From positions 434,001 through 498,000 of the forward strand of contig NZ_JAJALI010000001.1 in NCBI RefSeq assembly GCF_020523795.1: 64,000 nucleotides of DNA, in the 5' to 3' direction. Shown here piece after piece: positions 45,232 to 53,952 of the stretch. Each line of letters starts with the position of its first letter. Position 1 is the stretch's first letter. The DNA comes from Ancylobacter sp. Lp-2. GTDB taxonomy: Bacteria; Pseudomonadota; Alphaproteobacteria; Rhizobiales; Xanthobacteraceae. The position numbers and the translations under genes were made by a program. The notes beneath the pieces were generated by a model that made no database searches, was not told the DNA's origin, and saw only the letters and a program-made list of their open reading frames with translations.

Positions 45232-46299
45232 ATGCTGTTCGATCTGCCCGATCATCCCACGCTCTACCGCGCGCTTCTCGACCGCGACGACCGCTATGAG
45301 GGTCGCGCCTTCGTCTGCGTCGCCACCACCGGCGTGTTCTGCCGGCTGACCTGCCCGGCCCGCAAGCCGCTCAGTGAGAATTGCAGCTTCCACGCCACCA
45401 TCGGCGAATGCATCGAGGCCGGCTTCCGCCCGTGCAAGCGCTGCCATCCGCTGCAGCCGGCCGCCGAGGCCGATCCGATCATCGCCGCGCTCCTGAAGGC
45501 GCTGGACGAACGGCCGGAGCGGCGCTGGAGCGAGGGCGACGTCGCGCGCATGGGCTTCGACCTCTCCACCGTGCGGCGCAGCTTCAAGCGGCATTTCGGC
45601 ATGACATTCATCGAGATGGCGCGCCAGCGCCGGCTGCGCGAGGGCTTCGAGACGCTGGCGCTGGGTGGCTCGGTGATCGCCGCGCAGCAGGAGGCCGGCT
45701 TCTCCTCGCCGAGCGCCTTCCGCGCCGCCTTCGCCCGGCTGATCGGCCGGGCGCCGGGCGAGCTCACCGGGCGCGGCCTCTTGCTCGCCGACTGGATTGC
45801 CACCCCGATCGGCGACATGATCGCACTGGCGAGCGCCTCGCAGCTGCATCTTCTCGAATTCGTCGACCGCAAGGCGCTGCCGACCGAACTCAGCAAGCTT
45901 TCCGCGCTCGCCAAGGGCGAGATCGGCATCGGCACTTACGCGCCGACCGAGCAGATCCGCGCCGAGCTCGGGCGATTCTTTGCCGGCGAATCAGCGGCGT
46001 TTTCCACCCCGCTCGCCCAGCACGGTAGCGCCTTCACCCGCGCGGTGTGGGCCGAGCTGCGGCAGATCCCGCCGGGCGAGACGCGCTCTTATGGCGAGAT
46101 CGCCCGCCATATCGGCCAGCCGGCGGCGGTGCGCGCGGTGGCGCGGGCGAACGGCGCCAACCAGCTCGCTTTGATCATCCCCTGCCACCGGGTGATCGGC
46201 GCCGACGGCTCGCTCACCGGCTATGGCGGCGGGCTGTGGCGCAAGCAGAAGCTCTTGGAGATCGAGCGGCAATATGCCCGCGCCGCGCCGGCGGCGTGA
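45232..46299 (+). CDS. ada: Ada-type O6-methylguanine-DNA methyltransferase and transcription regulator
   Basis: A 355-aa bifunctional DNA-alkylation repair protein. The zinc site is Cys37, Cys41, Cys68 and Cys71 (FCRLTCPA and PCKRCHP), where the first Cys accepts methyl groups from phosphotriesters. An AraC HTH follows (VARMGFDLSTVRRSFKRHFGMTFIEMARQRRL; AAQQEAGFSSPSAFRAAFARL). The C-terminal methyltransferase has the active-site IPCHRVIG. Methylation of the first domain would turn it into an activator of its own gene, as in E. coli Ada. It is full length with all key residues. Confidence 0.96.
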   Translation: MLFDLPDHPTLYRALLDRDDRYEGRAFVCVATTGVFCRLTCPARKPLSENCSFHATIGECIEAGFRPCKRCHPLQPAAEADPIIAALLKALDERPERRWSEGDVARMGFDLSTVRRSFKRHFGMTFIEMARQRRLREGFETLALGGSVIAAQQEAGFSSPSAFRAAFARLIGRAPGELTGRGLLLADWIATPIGDMIALASASQLHLLEFVDRKALPTELSKLSALAKGEIGIGTYAPTEQIRAELGRFFAGESAAFSTPLAQHGSAFTRAVWAELRQIPPGETRSYGEIARHIGQPAAVRAVARANGANQLALIIPCHRVIGADGSLTGYGGGLWRKQKLLEIERQYARAAPAA

Positions 46300-46718
46300 G
46301 AGCCGGATAGTCGGCCTTGCTCTCTCTTCCCGCATCGAACTCGACTGTTGCCCAATTCCATGCGGCTGCCGAGTTCGAGGGATGGGGCCGGGGTGAGGGG
46401 CGTTCGACGCCTCCCGATGGTGTCTCCCCTCACCGACTTGTCGCGCGGGCCACCTCTCCGTCGAAACCGGATGCATCCGGTTTCGACCTTGCCGGAATCG
46501 GACCCGGCAAGGTCGGCTCCGGGCGGGGAGAGGGGGAAGGAAAGCAAGTTGTCCGGCGCGCCGACGATGTCCCTCGAACGACCGGAGGCCTGCTCGTCAT
46601 TCCGGACGACCGAAGGACGATCCGGGATCGACCGGCGTTGCAAGGACGATCCCGCCCCTTCGCTACGCCCCGGCCGGGCTGATGTCGCTCGGGGAGGTTC
46701 GGCCGCCGGAATGCGGCC
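46300..46718. repeat. Composite palindromic intergenic element between ada and hemH
   Basis: No gene is supported in this convergent spacer. It contains a chain of inverted repeats: GGTGAGGGG (46392-46400) with CCCCTCACC (46426-46434); a perfect 28-bp palindrome with no spacer at 46460-46487 (half-site GTCGAAACCGGATG); and CCTTGCCGG (46487-46495) with CCGGCAAGG (46504-46512). CCACCTCTCC (46450-46459) also pairs with GGGGAGAGG (about 46519-46527) around them. This resembles the mosaic REP/RIME-like elements seen between alphaproteobacterial genes, and it may also end transcription from both sides. Confidence 0.75.
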
Positions 46719-47762
46719 TCAGCCCAGATCCACCCAGCCGGCGAGCTCGCGGCGGATCACCGTCTCCAGCACGTCGAGGCCGGGCTCCGAGTCGTTCAGG
46801 CACGGGATGAAGTGGAACTGCTCGCCGCCATTGTGGTGGAAGATCTCGGCATTCTCGCCAGCGATCTCCTCCAGCGTCTCCAGGCAATCGGCGACGAAGC
46901 CGGGGGTGATCACCGCGAGCCGCTTCACGCCGGACTTCGCTAGCGCTTCCACCGTCTTGTCGGTGTAGGGCTGCAGCCATTCCGCCTTGCCGAAGCGCGA
47001 CTGGAAGGTGAGCTTCAGCTTCGCCTCCGGCCAGCCGAGCCGGGCGCGCAGCGCCCGCACGGTCTTCTCGCATTCGCCGGGATAGGGGTCTCCCTTGTCG
47101 GCATAGTCCTTCGGGATGCCGTGGAAGGAGGCGAGCACCAGCTCCGGCTCGAAATCCAGCCCGGCGAGCGAGGTCTCGATCGAAGAGGCGATCGCCTCGA
47201 TATAGGCCGGCTCCTCCGGCCAGGGCGGGGCGACGCGCAGCACCGGCTGGAAGCGCAGCTTCTTCAGCGCGTCGAAGGCGGCGTCGCAGACGGTGGCGGA
47301 GGTCGCCGCGGCATATTGCGGATAGAGCGGCACCAGGAGGATGCGGTCGCAGCCCCGGTCCTTCAGCGCCTCGATGCGGGAGGCGATGGACGGATTGCCG
47401 TAGCGCATCGCCCAGTCGAAGACGAGGCGCGCGTCCCGGCCGCCAAGCCGGGCCGCCAGCTTGTCCGACTGGGCGCGGGTGATGGTGCGCAGCGGGCCCT
47501 CGTTGCGCTCCTTGTTCCAGACCGTCTCGTAATCCTTGCCCTTGGCCTGCGGGCGCTTGGACAGGATGATCACGTTGAGCAGGAACCACCACCAGACGCG
47601 GTTCACCTCGATGACGCGCGGATCGGAGAGGAACTCGCCGAGATAGCGCCGCATCGACCAGTAATCGGTACCGTCCGGCGTGCCGAGATTGACGATGAGC
47701 ACGCCGATCTTGCCGGATGTCACCGACGAATGGGGCTTGGGCGGCGTCACGGTCTGGTTCAT
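46719..47762 (-). CDS. hemH: Ferrochelatase
   Basis: Inserts Fe2+ into protoporphyrin IX, the last step of haem synthesis. The 347-aa protein has KIGVLIVNLGTPDGTDYWSMRRYLGEFLSDPRVIE at the N terminus, the catalytic-His strand VLASFHGIPKDYADKGDPY with the family LSFHG[IL]P pattern, and VITPGFVADCLETLEEIA with the conserved glutamates. No iron-sulfur cysteine tail is present. Monocistronic, convergent with ada across the palindromic element. Confidence 0.96.
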   Translation of the reverse strand: MNQTVTPPKPHSSVTSGKIGVLIVNLGTPDGTDYWSMRRYLGEFLSDPRVIEVNRVWWWFLLNVIILSKRPQAKGKDYETVWNKERNEGPLRTITRAQSDKLAARLGGRDARLVFDWAMRYGNPSIASRIEALKDRGCDRILLVPLYPQYAAATSATVCDAAFDALKKLRFQPVLRVAPPWPEEPAYIEAIASSIETSLAGLDFEPELVLASFHGIPKDYADKGDPYPGECEKTVRALRARLGWPEAKLKLTFQSRFGKAEWLQPYTDKTVEALAKSGVKRLAVITPGFVADCLETLEEIAGENAEIFHHNGGEQFHFIPCLNDSEPGLDVLETVIRRELAGWVDLG

Positions 47763-47889
47763 CGAGGGTCCTTGCGGGTCCTTGTCGCTCCCGCCCGCTT
47801 ATAGGCGAAATGAGCGGGGCTGCCACCACGCCGGGGCCGGCGTGGCGGCGTGTCACATCCGAGCGCGGGGCGTCGGATCGGCGGCGGGA

Positions 47890-48594
47890 TCACGGGCGCG
47901 GCGGGATCTCCAGCCCGCGCTGCACCGCCGGGCGGGCGAGCCCGCGCTCCAGCCAGGCCGGCACGTTCTTCAGTTCGTCATAGGCGACCAGCTCGGCGGC
48001 GCCGTAGAAGCCGATGAGGTTGCGCACCCAGCCGAGCGAGGCGATGTCGGCGATGGTGTAGTCGTCGCCCATGATCCAGTCGCGGCCCTCGAGCCGGGTC
48101 TCCAGCACGCGGATGAGCCGGGCGCTCTCCTTAGCGTAGCGGTCGCGCGGGCGCTTGTCCTCATACTCGCGGCCGGCGAATTTATGGAAGAAGCCGAGCT
48201 GGCCGAACATCGGCCCGAGCCCGCCCATCTGCCACATCACCCACTGCACGGTCTCGTAGCGGCCGGCGGCATCGGTGGGCAGGAGCTTGCCGGTCTTCTC
48301 GGCGAGATAGAGGAGGATGGCGCCGGATTCGAACAGCGCCAGCGGCTGGCCGCCGGGACCGTTCGGATCGAGGATCGCCGGGATCTTGCCATTGGGGTTC
48401 AGCGACAGGAATTCCGGCGTCCAGCTCTCGTCCTTGCCGATATTGATGGTGTGCGCCTCATAGGGCAGGCCGATTTCCTCCAGCATGATCGACACCTTCA
48501 CCCCGTTGGGGGTGGGCAGCGAATAGAGCTGGAGGCGGTCGGGATGCTCAGCGGGCCAGCGGGCGGTGATCGGGAAGGCCGAGAGATCGGTCAC
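47890..48594 (-). CDS. Glutathione S-transferase, YfcG/Ure2p-like
   Basis: A 234-aa GST of the Nu/YfcG type. The N-terminal thioredoxin-like domain has LYSLPTPNGVKVSIMLEEIGLPYEAH with the Thr-Pro-Asn-Gly active-site pattern of disulfide-bond reductases, then LNPNGKIPAILDP and LFESGAILLYLAEKTG. The C-terminal domain contains GDDYTIADIASLGWV. YfcG-type enzymes reduce disulfides with glutathione and lack classical GST activity. Transcribed alone, between hemH and hss. Confidence 0.9.
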   Translation of the reverse strand: MTDLSAFPITARWPAEHPDRLQLYSLPTPNGVKVSIMLEEIGLPYEAHTINIGKDESWTPEFLSLNPNGKIPAILDPNGPGGQPLALFESGAILLYLAEKTGKLLPTDAAGRYETVQWVMWQMGGLGPMFGQLGFFHKFAGREYEDKRPRDRYAKESARLIRVLETRLEGRDWIMGDDYTIADIASLGWVRNLIGFYGAAELVAYDELKNVPAWLERGLARPAVQRGLEIPPRP

Positions 48595-48686
48595 ATGAGG
48601 CTCCGATTTGGGACGGGATGTCGGAGCCTTACTTATGCACGCGGCGGGCGGATGCCAGCCGGGCGCGGTCGTCGTGCTAAATGAAA

Positions 48687-48710
48687 ATGGCCGGGCCGCG
48701 GCCCAGCCAT
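48687..48710 (-). terminator. Rho-independent terminator of homospermidine synthase gene
   Basis: On the minus strand an 11-base stem (48700-48710 with 48687-48697, one U-G wobble) is followed by TTTCATTT, 31 bases beyond the hss stop. Confidence 0.8.
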
Positions 48711-48740
48711 CTCCTCATTCCTCGCCCGTGCGGAAAACCC

Positions 48741-50168
48741 TCACCGCACCAGGATGTTGCGGAACTGCCAGGGGTCGCTGGTGTCGATGTCCTCGGGGAA
48801 CAGGCCGGGGCGGCCGTCGAGCGGCGTCCAGTCGGTGTAGTAGCCCTTCAAGGTGCCGAGATAAGGCCGCTGGATCTCCAGGCAGCGCTTGTAGTCCATC
48901 TCGTCGGTCTCGACGATGCCGGCCTCCGGGTTCTCCAGCGCCCACACCATGCCGGCGAGCACGGCGGAGGTCACCTGCAGGCCGGTGGCGGTCTGGTAGG
49001 GCGCGAGGTCGCGGGCTTCCTCGATGGTGAGCTGCGAGCCGTACCAGTAGGCGTTCTTTGCGTGGCCGAACAGCAGCACGCCGAGCTCGTCGCGGCCGTC
49101 GACGATCTCGTGCTCGCTGAGGATGGTCCACTCGTCCTGGAACTTGCCCTCATTGCCGAGCATCTCGTGCCACGACAGCACCGCGTCGTTGCAGGGATGA
49201 TAGGCGTAGTGGCAGGTCGGGCGGTAGGCGACGCCGGCGCCCTCGCGCACCGTGAGATAGTCGGCGATCGAGATCGACTCGTTATGCGTCACCAGGAAGC
49301 CGTGCTGGGCGCCGAGCGAGGGGCACCAGGTGCGCACCTTGGTGGCGGCGCCGGCCTGCATCAGGTAGATCGCCGCGCCGGAGCCCTGATTGTGCGAGCG
49401 GGCGGTCTCCGGCTGCCACTTCTCATGCGTGCCCCAGCCGAGCTCGGCCGGCTGCAGGCCCTCGGAGACGAAGCCCTCTACCGACCAGGTGTTGATGAAA
49501 TGGCCGAACGGGCGCGGCGCGCTCGCGCGCTGGGTGTCGCGCTCGGCGATGTGGATGCCCTTGACGCCGAGCGTCTGGGCGAGCGCCGCCCAGCCCTCGC
49601 GCGAAGTGGGCTCCTTGAAGGCGGTGCCGGTGTCGGTGGCGATGTCGACCAGCGCCTGCTTGACGAACCACGACACCATGCCGGGATTGGCGCCGCAGCA
49701 GGAGACCGCGGTCGGCCCGCCCGGATTGGCGCGCTTGGCCTTCAGCATGCTCTCGCGCAGCGCGTAGTTGGAGCGGCTGGCCGGGGTGGCGTCCTTGTCG
49801 AAGTAGAAGCCGAGCCAAGGCTCCACCACCGTGTCGATGTAGAGCGCGCCGCATTCGCGGGCGAGCGCCATCATGTCGACCGAGCCGGTGTCGACCGACA
49901 GGTTGATGACGAAGCCGCGCCCGCCGGTGCTGAGCAGCGGCACGAGGATGTCGCGGTAGTTCTCCCGGGTGATCGCCTGCTGGACGAAGGTGATGCCGCG
50001 CTCGTCGAGCAGATGGCGGTTGTCGTCCTTGGGATCGATGACGGTGAGACGGTCCTTGTCGAAGTCGAAGTGCCGCTCCAGCAGCGGCAAGGTACCACGC
50101 CCGATCGAGCCGAAGCCGATCATCACGATGGGACCGTCGATTTTTCCATAGACCGGCCAGACCGACAT
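48741..50168 (-). CDS. hss: Homospermidine synthase
   Basis: NAD-dependent enzyme joining two putrescine units (or putrescine and spermidine) to sym-homospermidine. The 475-aa protein starts MSVWPVYGKIDGPIVMIGFGSIGRGTLPLLERHF, with the NAD-binding GFGSIGRG; VSCCGANPGMVSWFVKQAL and WSVEGFVSEGLQPAELGWGTHE are typical of bacterial HSS. Length matches the Blastochloris/Rhizobium enzymes. The substrate putrescine is made by the ornithine decarboxylase encoded 1.2 kb upstream on the same strand. Confidence 0.96.
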   Translation of the reverse strand: MSVWPVYGKIDGPIVMIGFGSIGRGTLPLLERHFDFDKDRLTVIDPKDDNRHLLDERGITFVQQAITRENYRDILVPLLSTGGRGFVINLSVDTGSVDMMALARECGALYIDTVVEPWLGFYFDKDATPASRSNYALRESMLKAKRANPGGPTAVSCCGANPGMVSWFVKQALVDIATDTGTAFKEPTSREGWAALAQTLGVKGIHIAERDTQRASAPRPFGHFINTWSVEGFVSEGLQPAELGWGTHEKWQPETARSHNQGSGAAIYLMQAGAATKVRTWCPSLGAQHGFLVTHNESISIADYLTVREGAGVAYRPTCHYAYHPCNDAVLSWHEMLGNEGKFQDEWTILSEHEIVDGRDELGVLLFGHAKNAYWYGSQLTIEEARDLAPYQTATGLQVTSAVLAGMVWALENPEAGIVETDEMDYKRCLEIQRPYLGTLKGYYTDWTPLDGRPGLFPEDIDTSDPWQFRNILVR

Positions 50169-50505
50169 TCTCAGGGGAACTCCTTTGGTTGCCTCAATAC
50201 TTTAAGGTGCGGGGCACCATGGTGGGGCGGGGAGGCGGCGTCAATAGCGGCGCCGCACGGGACAAGCGAGCCTGCCGCGCCTTTGACGACGCGCGCATGA
50301 CATCGCGACGAGGGGGAAGGCGGGCGCCGCCCCGGGGGACCGCAGGCGAGCGGCCTCCACATCGGGGCGGCGCCGGAACATGTCCCGCACGGGACCGGCC
50401 GCGTGGCAACACCACAGGGCCGACCGGCGGGACATGCTTAACCCGTCGAACCGAAACGCCTCCCTGCCGGCCGGGACCTTAGCCCGAGGGGAAGGCGCTC
50501 GTGCC
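50169..50505. other. Leader/spacer upstream of homospermidine synthase gene
   Basis: No gene is supported. A 10-bp inverted repeat CATGTCCCGC (50379-50388) / GCGGGACATG (50427-50436) with a 38-base spacer lies about 210 bases before the hss start. It could form a leader stem or a terminator of the GNAT transcript. CACCATGGTG near 50216-50225 is a short perfect palindrome. Confidence 0.45.
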
Positions 50506-51147
50506 TCAGGCCGAGCGTTTCATGTCGGCGGGCACGGATTCGCGGGCAATCAGCTCGCTGAGGCTGGGGGCGGCGAGGAGATCGCCGGTCGGGCTGACCA
50601 GGCCACGCGCGCCCTTCAGCGCGCCGGACTTCAGCTCGAGGCCGAGGAAGCGCGAGCGCTCGAAGGCGCCGGGCAGCCACAGGCCCTCGGTGAGCGCCAC
50701 CTCGAAACCGAAGCGGGCGTAATAGGGCGCGTCGCCGACCAAGAGGATGGCGCCATGGCCGAGGCGGGTCGCCTCGCAGATCGCGGTGACCATCATCGCC
50801 TTGCCGAGGCCGCGATCGCGGAACCACGGATGCACCGCCAGCGGGCCGAGCAGCAGCGCCGGGCGCGACGGGCCGGCCGTGACGTGCCACAGGCGCAGCG
50901 TGCCGACCACCCGGCCATCAGCGCCATGGGCGGCGAAGGCGAGGCCGTCCGCCGGCTTGCGGCCCTCGCGCAGGCGCTCCGACGTCTTGCCGAAGCGGGC
51001 GGCGCGGCCGAAGGCGAGGTCGAGCAGCGCCTCGCGCTGGGCGATATCGGCCGGGCGCTCCAGCGAGATCGCGGGCGCGGGACCGGTGAAGTCGGCGGGA
51101 GCCGGAATCGCGGCGACGGCGGTGAACTCGGTGACGGCACGTTCCAT
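50506..51147 (-). CDS. GNAT-family N-acetyltransferase, YhbS-like
   Basis: A 213-aa acetyltransferase: ALLDLAFGRAARFGKTSERLREGRKPADGLAFAAHGADGRVVGTLRLW, the acetyl-CoA loop GPLAVHPWFRDRGLGKAMMVTAI (the R/Q-x-x-G-x-G/A pattern) and ILLVGDAPYYARFGFE. This is the YhbS/PA4866-like group, often found between the ornithine decarboxylase and homospermidine synthase genes of rhizobia and relatives, suggesting a role in polyamine N-acetylation (inferred). GGAGG precedes the ATG at 51147. Confidence 0.88.
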   Translation of the reverse strand: MERAVTEFTAVAAIPAPADFTGPAPAISLERPADIAQREALLDLAFGRAARFGKTSERLREGRKPADGLAFAAHGADGRVVGTLRLWHVTAGPSRPALLLGPLAVHPWFRDRGLGKAMMVTAICEATRLGHGAILLVGDAPYYARFGFEVALTEGLWLPGAFERSRFLGLELKSGALKGARGLVSPTGDLLAAPSLSELIARESVPADMKRSA

Positions 51148-51355
51148 TGACGGCCTCCAACACCCGGTTCTCCCGGGCAAAGAGGTGAAAAGGAATTGTG
51201 AAAGTCCGGTGCGGCGGGGTGGTTCCGCTGCGGCGGCTTGATTCCGCCCGACACGAGGCCCGGATGGGTATCCGGGACGCTCCCGTCGCCGCGACCGATT
51301 GCGGCCGGCGCGGCAGACGTCGCGACCGGACGAGCCGGCCGCGGGAGCCTTGGTA

Positions 51356-51373
51356 AGCCGGCTTTTGCCGGCT
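51356..51373 (-). terminator. Short hairpin at the odc stop codon
   Basis: AGCCGGC (51356-51362) / GCCGGCT (51367-51373) with a 4-base A/T loop overlaps the odc stop codon. No U-tract follows. It may attenuate read-through into the GNAT gene. Confidence 0.35.
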
Positions 51374-52503
51374 CAGATCACGTAGGAGCGCAGCGGATCG
51401 AAGCCGTTGAACGCCACCGCCGAATAGGTGGTGGTGTAGGCGCCGGTGGCCTCGATCAGCACCTTGTCGCCGATGGCGAGCGAGATCGGCAGCTCGATCG
51501 GGGTCTTCTCGTAGAGCACGTCGGCCGAATCGCAGGTCGGGCCGGCCAGCACGCAGGGCTCGGTCGCGTCGCCGTCCCGCTCGGTGCGGATCGGGTAGCG
51601 GATCGCCTCGTCCATCGTCTCGGCGAGGCCGCCGAACTTGCCGATGTCGAGATAGACCCAGCGCATGGTGTCGGTCTCGGACTTCTTCGAGATCAGCACC
51701 ACCTCGGCCTCGATCAGGCCGGCGGCGCCGACCATGCCGCGACCCGGCTCGATGATGGTCTGCGGGATGGCGTTGCCGAAGTGACGCGACAGGGCGCAGA
51801 AGATCGCCTCGCCATAGGCCTCGGCGGCCGGGACGTCCTGCAGGTACTTAGTCGGGAAACCACCGCCGAGATTGACCAGCGACAGGGTGAAGCCGCGCTC
51901 GGCGCACTCGGCGAAGATCGACGAGGCGGAGGCGAGAGCGGCGTCCCACGCTTCGACGTTCTTCTGCTGCGAGCCGACATGGAAGGAGACGCCGTGCGCC
52001 TCCAGCCCGAGGCGATGGGCGTGCTCGAGCACGTCGACGGCCATTTCCGGCTCGCAGCCGAACTTGCGCGACAGCGGCCATTCGGCGCCGGCGCCGTCGC
52101 ACAGGATGCGGCAGAACACCTTGGAGCCGGCGGCGACGCGGGCGACCTTCTCCACCTCGACCTGGCAGTCGACCGAGAACAGGCGCACGCCCAGCTCGAA
52201 GGCGCGGGCGATGTCGCGCTCCTTCTTGATGGTGTTGCCATAGGAGACGCGGTCCGGCGTGGCACCGGCGGCGAGCGCCATCTCGATCTCGGCGACCGAG
52301 GCGCAATCGAACGAGGAGCCGAGCTCGGCGAGCAAGCTGAGCACTTCCGGCGCCGGGTTGGCCTTCACCGCGTAGAAGACGCGGGTGTCCGGCAGCGCAC
52401 GGGCGAAGGCGCCATAGTTGGCGCGCACGACGTCGAGATCGACGACGACGCAGGGACCTTCCTCACGTCGGTTGCGGAGGAACTCGCGAATACGGTCGGT
52501 CAT
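51373..52503 (-). CDS. Ornithine (or lysine/ornithine) decarboxylase, fold-III PLP
   Basis: Converts L-ornithine to putrescine (eukaryotic-like fold-III family). The 376-aa protein has the PLP lysine in VFYAVKANPAPEVL, GVSFHVGSQQKN, LVNLGGGFPTKY, EPGRGMVG for phosphate binding, and the second-subunit catalytic Cys in GPTCDSADVLYEK. Length and motifs fit alphaproteobacterial ODC/LODC; substrate preference between ornithine and lysine cannot be read with certainty. It heads the odc / GNAT / hss polyamine locus and has a 636-base upstream spacer. Confidence 0.95.
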   Translation of the reverse strand: MTDRIREFLRNRREEGPCVVVDLDVVRANYGAFARALPDTRVFYAVKANPAPEVLSLLAELGSSFDCASVAEIEMALAAGATPDRVSYGNTIKKERDIARAFELGVRLFSVDCQVEVEKVARVAAGSKVFCRILCDGAGAEWPLSRKFGCEPEMAVDVLEHAHRLGLEAHGVSFHVGSQQKNVEAWDAALASASSIFAECAERGFTLSLVNLGGGFPTKYLQDVPAAEAYGEAIFCALSRHFGNAIPQTIIEPGRGMVGAAGLIEAEVVLISKKSETDTMRWVYLDIGKFGGLAETMDEAIRYPIRTERDGDATEPCVLAGPTCDSADVLYEKTPIELPISLAIGDKVLIEATGAYTTTYSAVAFNGFDPLRSYVI

Positions 52504-53139
52504 GGCGCTCTCCCAGTGACCCGAAGCTTCGACCCATGGAGACGTTCCCTCGCCCGCGCGGCGTCAATGAGCCGCGTCGGTGGCGAGAATGCGCCTCCGT
52601 TCGCCGGCCGCACGGTTTTTGCCGCAAGGCCGGATGAAATGGAGCCGTGGCACGGACACGTTCGCGAGCGCATGTGGAGAGCGCTCTCGTTCGGCCGATG
52701 CCTTCGCTTGGTACGGGAAACCCGACCGCACGCCCGGCAAGAAGTAGTGCCTCTTCAGTTTCCCGACCTTTGGAGGGCCGACAGAGACCAAAAAAGCCCG
52801 CTACGTCGTTGCTTCAAGTCACGTTCCCAGCTGAGAGCTGAGTGCGCCGGTTTCGCCTCCGGCTACCGATCTGACTGGCGACTTTCCGGCCTCTTGTCCG
52901 GACTTCCGCCGATCGGCACGCGACCACAGGCACGTGCGAATATTGGGCGAGGCGTGATGTAGGGATATTCACCGTCACATGCAAGCGGGTTTTCTGCGAT
53001 TTTTGCGCGAGGCGGACGGCGGCGCGAAAGGCGGGCGCGGCATGCCCGCCTGGGACGTCGGCACGGGGTGCTCCGCCCTTGCCAAGCGGGGAGCGATGCC
53101 GTTCCGTTCCGCTCGGGCCAAACCGACCTGGAGATCGCA
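52504..53139 (-). promoter_or_regulatory. Long spacer upstream of ornithine decarboxylase; possible speF-type leader
   Basis: No conventional gene is evident in 636 bases. Alphaproteobacterial ODC genes often carry the conserved speF leader RNA, so this is where to expect it. On the minus strand a TTG-initiated 75-codon frame (52564-52791) begins MVSVGPPKVGKLKRHYFLPG and runs to within 60 bases of odc; it may be a leader peptide or chance. GCGGGCTTTTTT at about 52790-52801 on the minus strand resembles a U-tract. No complete leader structure could be proven by eye. Confidence 0.3.
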
Positions 53140-53550
53140 ATGCCGCTTCAGCCCGCCCTGCATATCGGCATCGGCATCGCGCGCCGCTATGAGGAGGTGC
53201 GCGGCTTCCTTTCCGAGCCGGCGAACTTCGCGCTGTGGGCGGAAGGGCTCGGCGCGGGGATGGTGCCGCTGGGCGGCGCCGACTGGCGGGTGGAGACGCC
53301 GCTCGGGCCGATGCGCGTGCGCTTCACGCCGCCGAACGAATACGGCGTGCTCGACCACACGCTGATTCCCGAGCAGGGCGCGCCGATGCGCAACCCGATG
53401 CGGGTCGTCGCCAACGGCGACGGCTGCGAGGTGATCTTCACGCTGTTCCGGCGGGAGGAGATGAGCGAGGCGGCCTTTGCCGCCGACGCCGACTGGGTAC
53501 GGCGCGACCTCGACCGGCTCAAGGCGCTGATGGAGGCCCGGCCGGCGTGA
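53140..53550 (+). CDS. SRPBCC-fold (polyketide cyclase/dehydrase-like) protein
   Basis: A 136-aa START/SRPBCC-type protein with an N-terminal helix and strand pattern HIGIGIARRYEEVRGFLSEPANFALWAEGLG, a beta core GADWRVETPLGPMRVRFTPPNEYGVLDHTLIP and a C-terminal helix DADWVRRDLDRLKALMEARPA. It probably binds a small hydrophobic ligand; no reaction can be assigned. GGAG precedes the ATG at 53140. Confidence 0.75.
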   Translation: MPLQPALHIGIGIARRYEEVRGFLSEPANFALWAEGLGAGMVPLGGADWRVETPLGPMRVRFTPPNEYGVLDHTLIPEQGAPMRNPMRVVANGDGCEVIFTLFRREEMSEAAFAADADWVRRDLDRLKALMEARPA

Positions 53551-53591
53551 GCGGCACGCGATTCGTCGGCGCCCGGCGGTGTCGACGGGTC

Positions 53592-53831
53592 TCAGCCCTC
53601 GACGAAGGGCTCGACGCTCTTGGCCTTCACGATGAAGCGGTAGATGCCGTAGATGGCGAGCAGGCCGAAGGCGCCCTCGAAGATCAGCTCCGTCACCCAG
53701 CCGGCATTGAACAGGGCGGCGACCGCCCAGCCGGCGGCGAGGCCGGCGCCGATCAATTCCGCGCCCAGCAGAATGGCGGCGCTTACCACCGTGCTGACAT
53801 GGTCCCAGCGGATGCGACGGCCCGTGCTCAT
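53592..53831 (-). CDS. Small two-helix membrane protein, unknown function
   Basis: A 79-aa protein with a basic N terminus (MSTGRRIRWDHVS) and two hydrophobic segments (TVVSAAILLGAELIGAGLAAGWAVAALF and TELIFEGAFGLLAIYGIYRFIV), ending AKSVEPFVEG. It is convergent with the SRPBCC gene (41 bases apart) and divergent from the GGT-family gene. Codon use is host-like. I do not recognise the family. Confidence 0.7.
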   Translation of the reverse strand: MSTGRRIRWDHVSTVVSAAILLGAELIGAGLAAGWAVAALFNAGWVTELIFEGAFGLLAIYGIYRFIVKAKSVEPFVEG

Positions 53832-53952
53832 CAGTCTTCCCAGTGCTGTCTTCCTGCCTTAATCGGCGGCGCGCAACCTGCTATGCCCGGCCGCGCCGGT
53901 CAAGTCGCCCCACGGGAGCGTGATTCGCGGCGTGGATTCGGGAGGGCAGGAG

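Noticed and set aside
46663-47856. 397-codon minus-strand frame over hemH
   Set aside because: Alternate frame of ferrochelatase with no ferrochelatase motifs.
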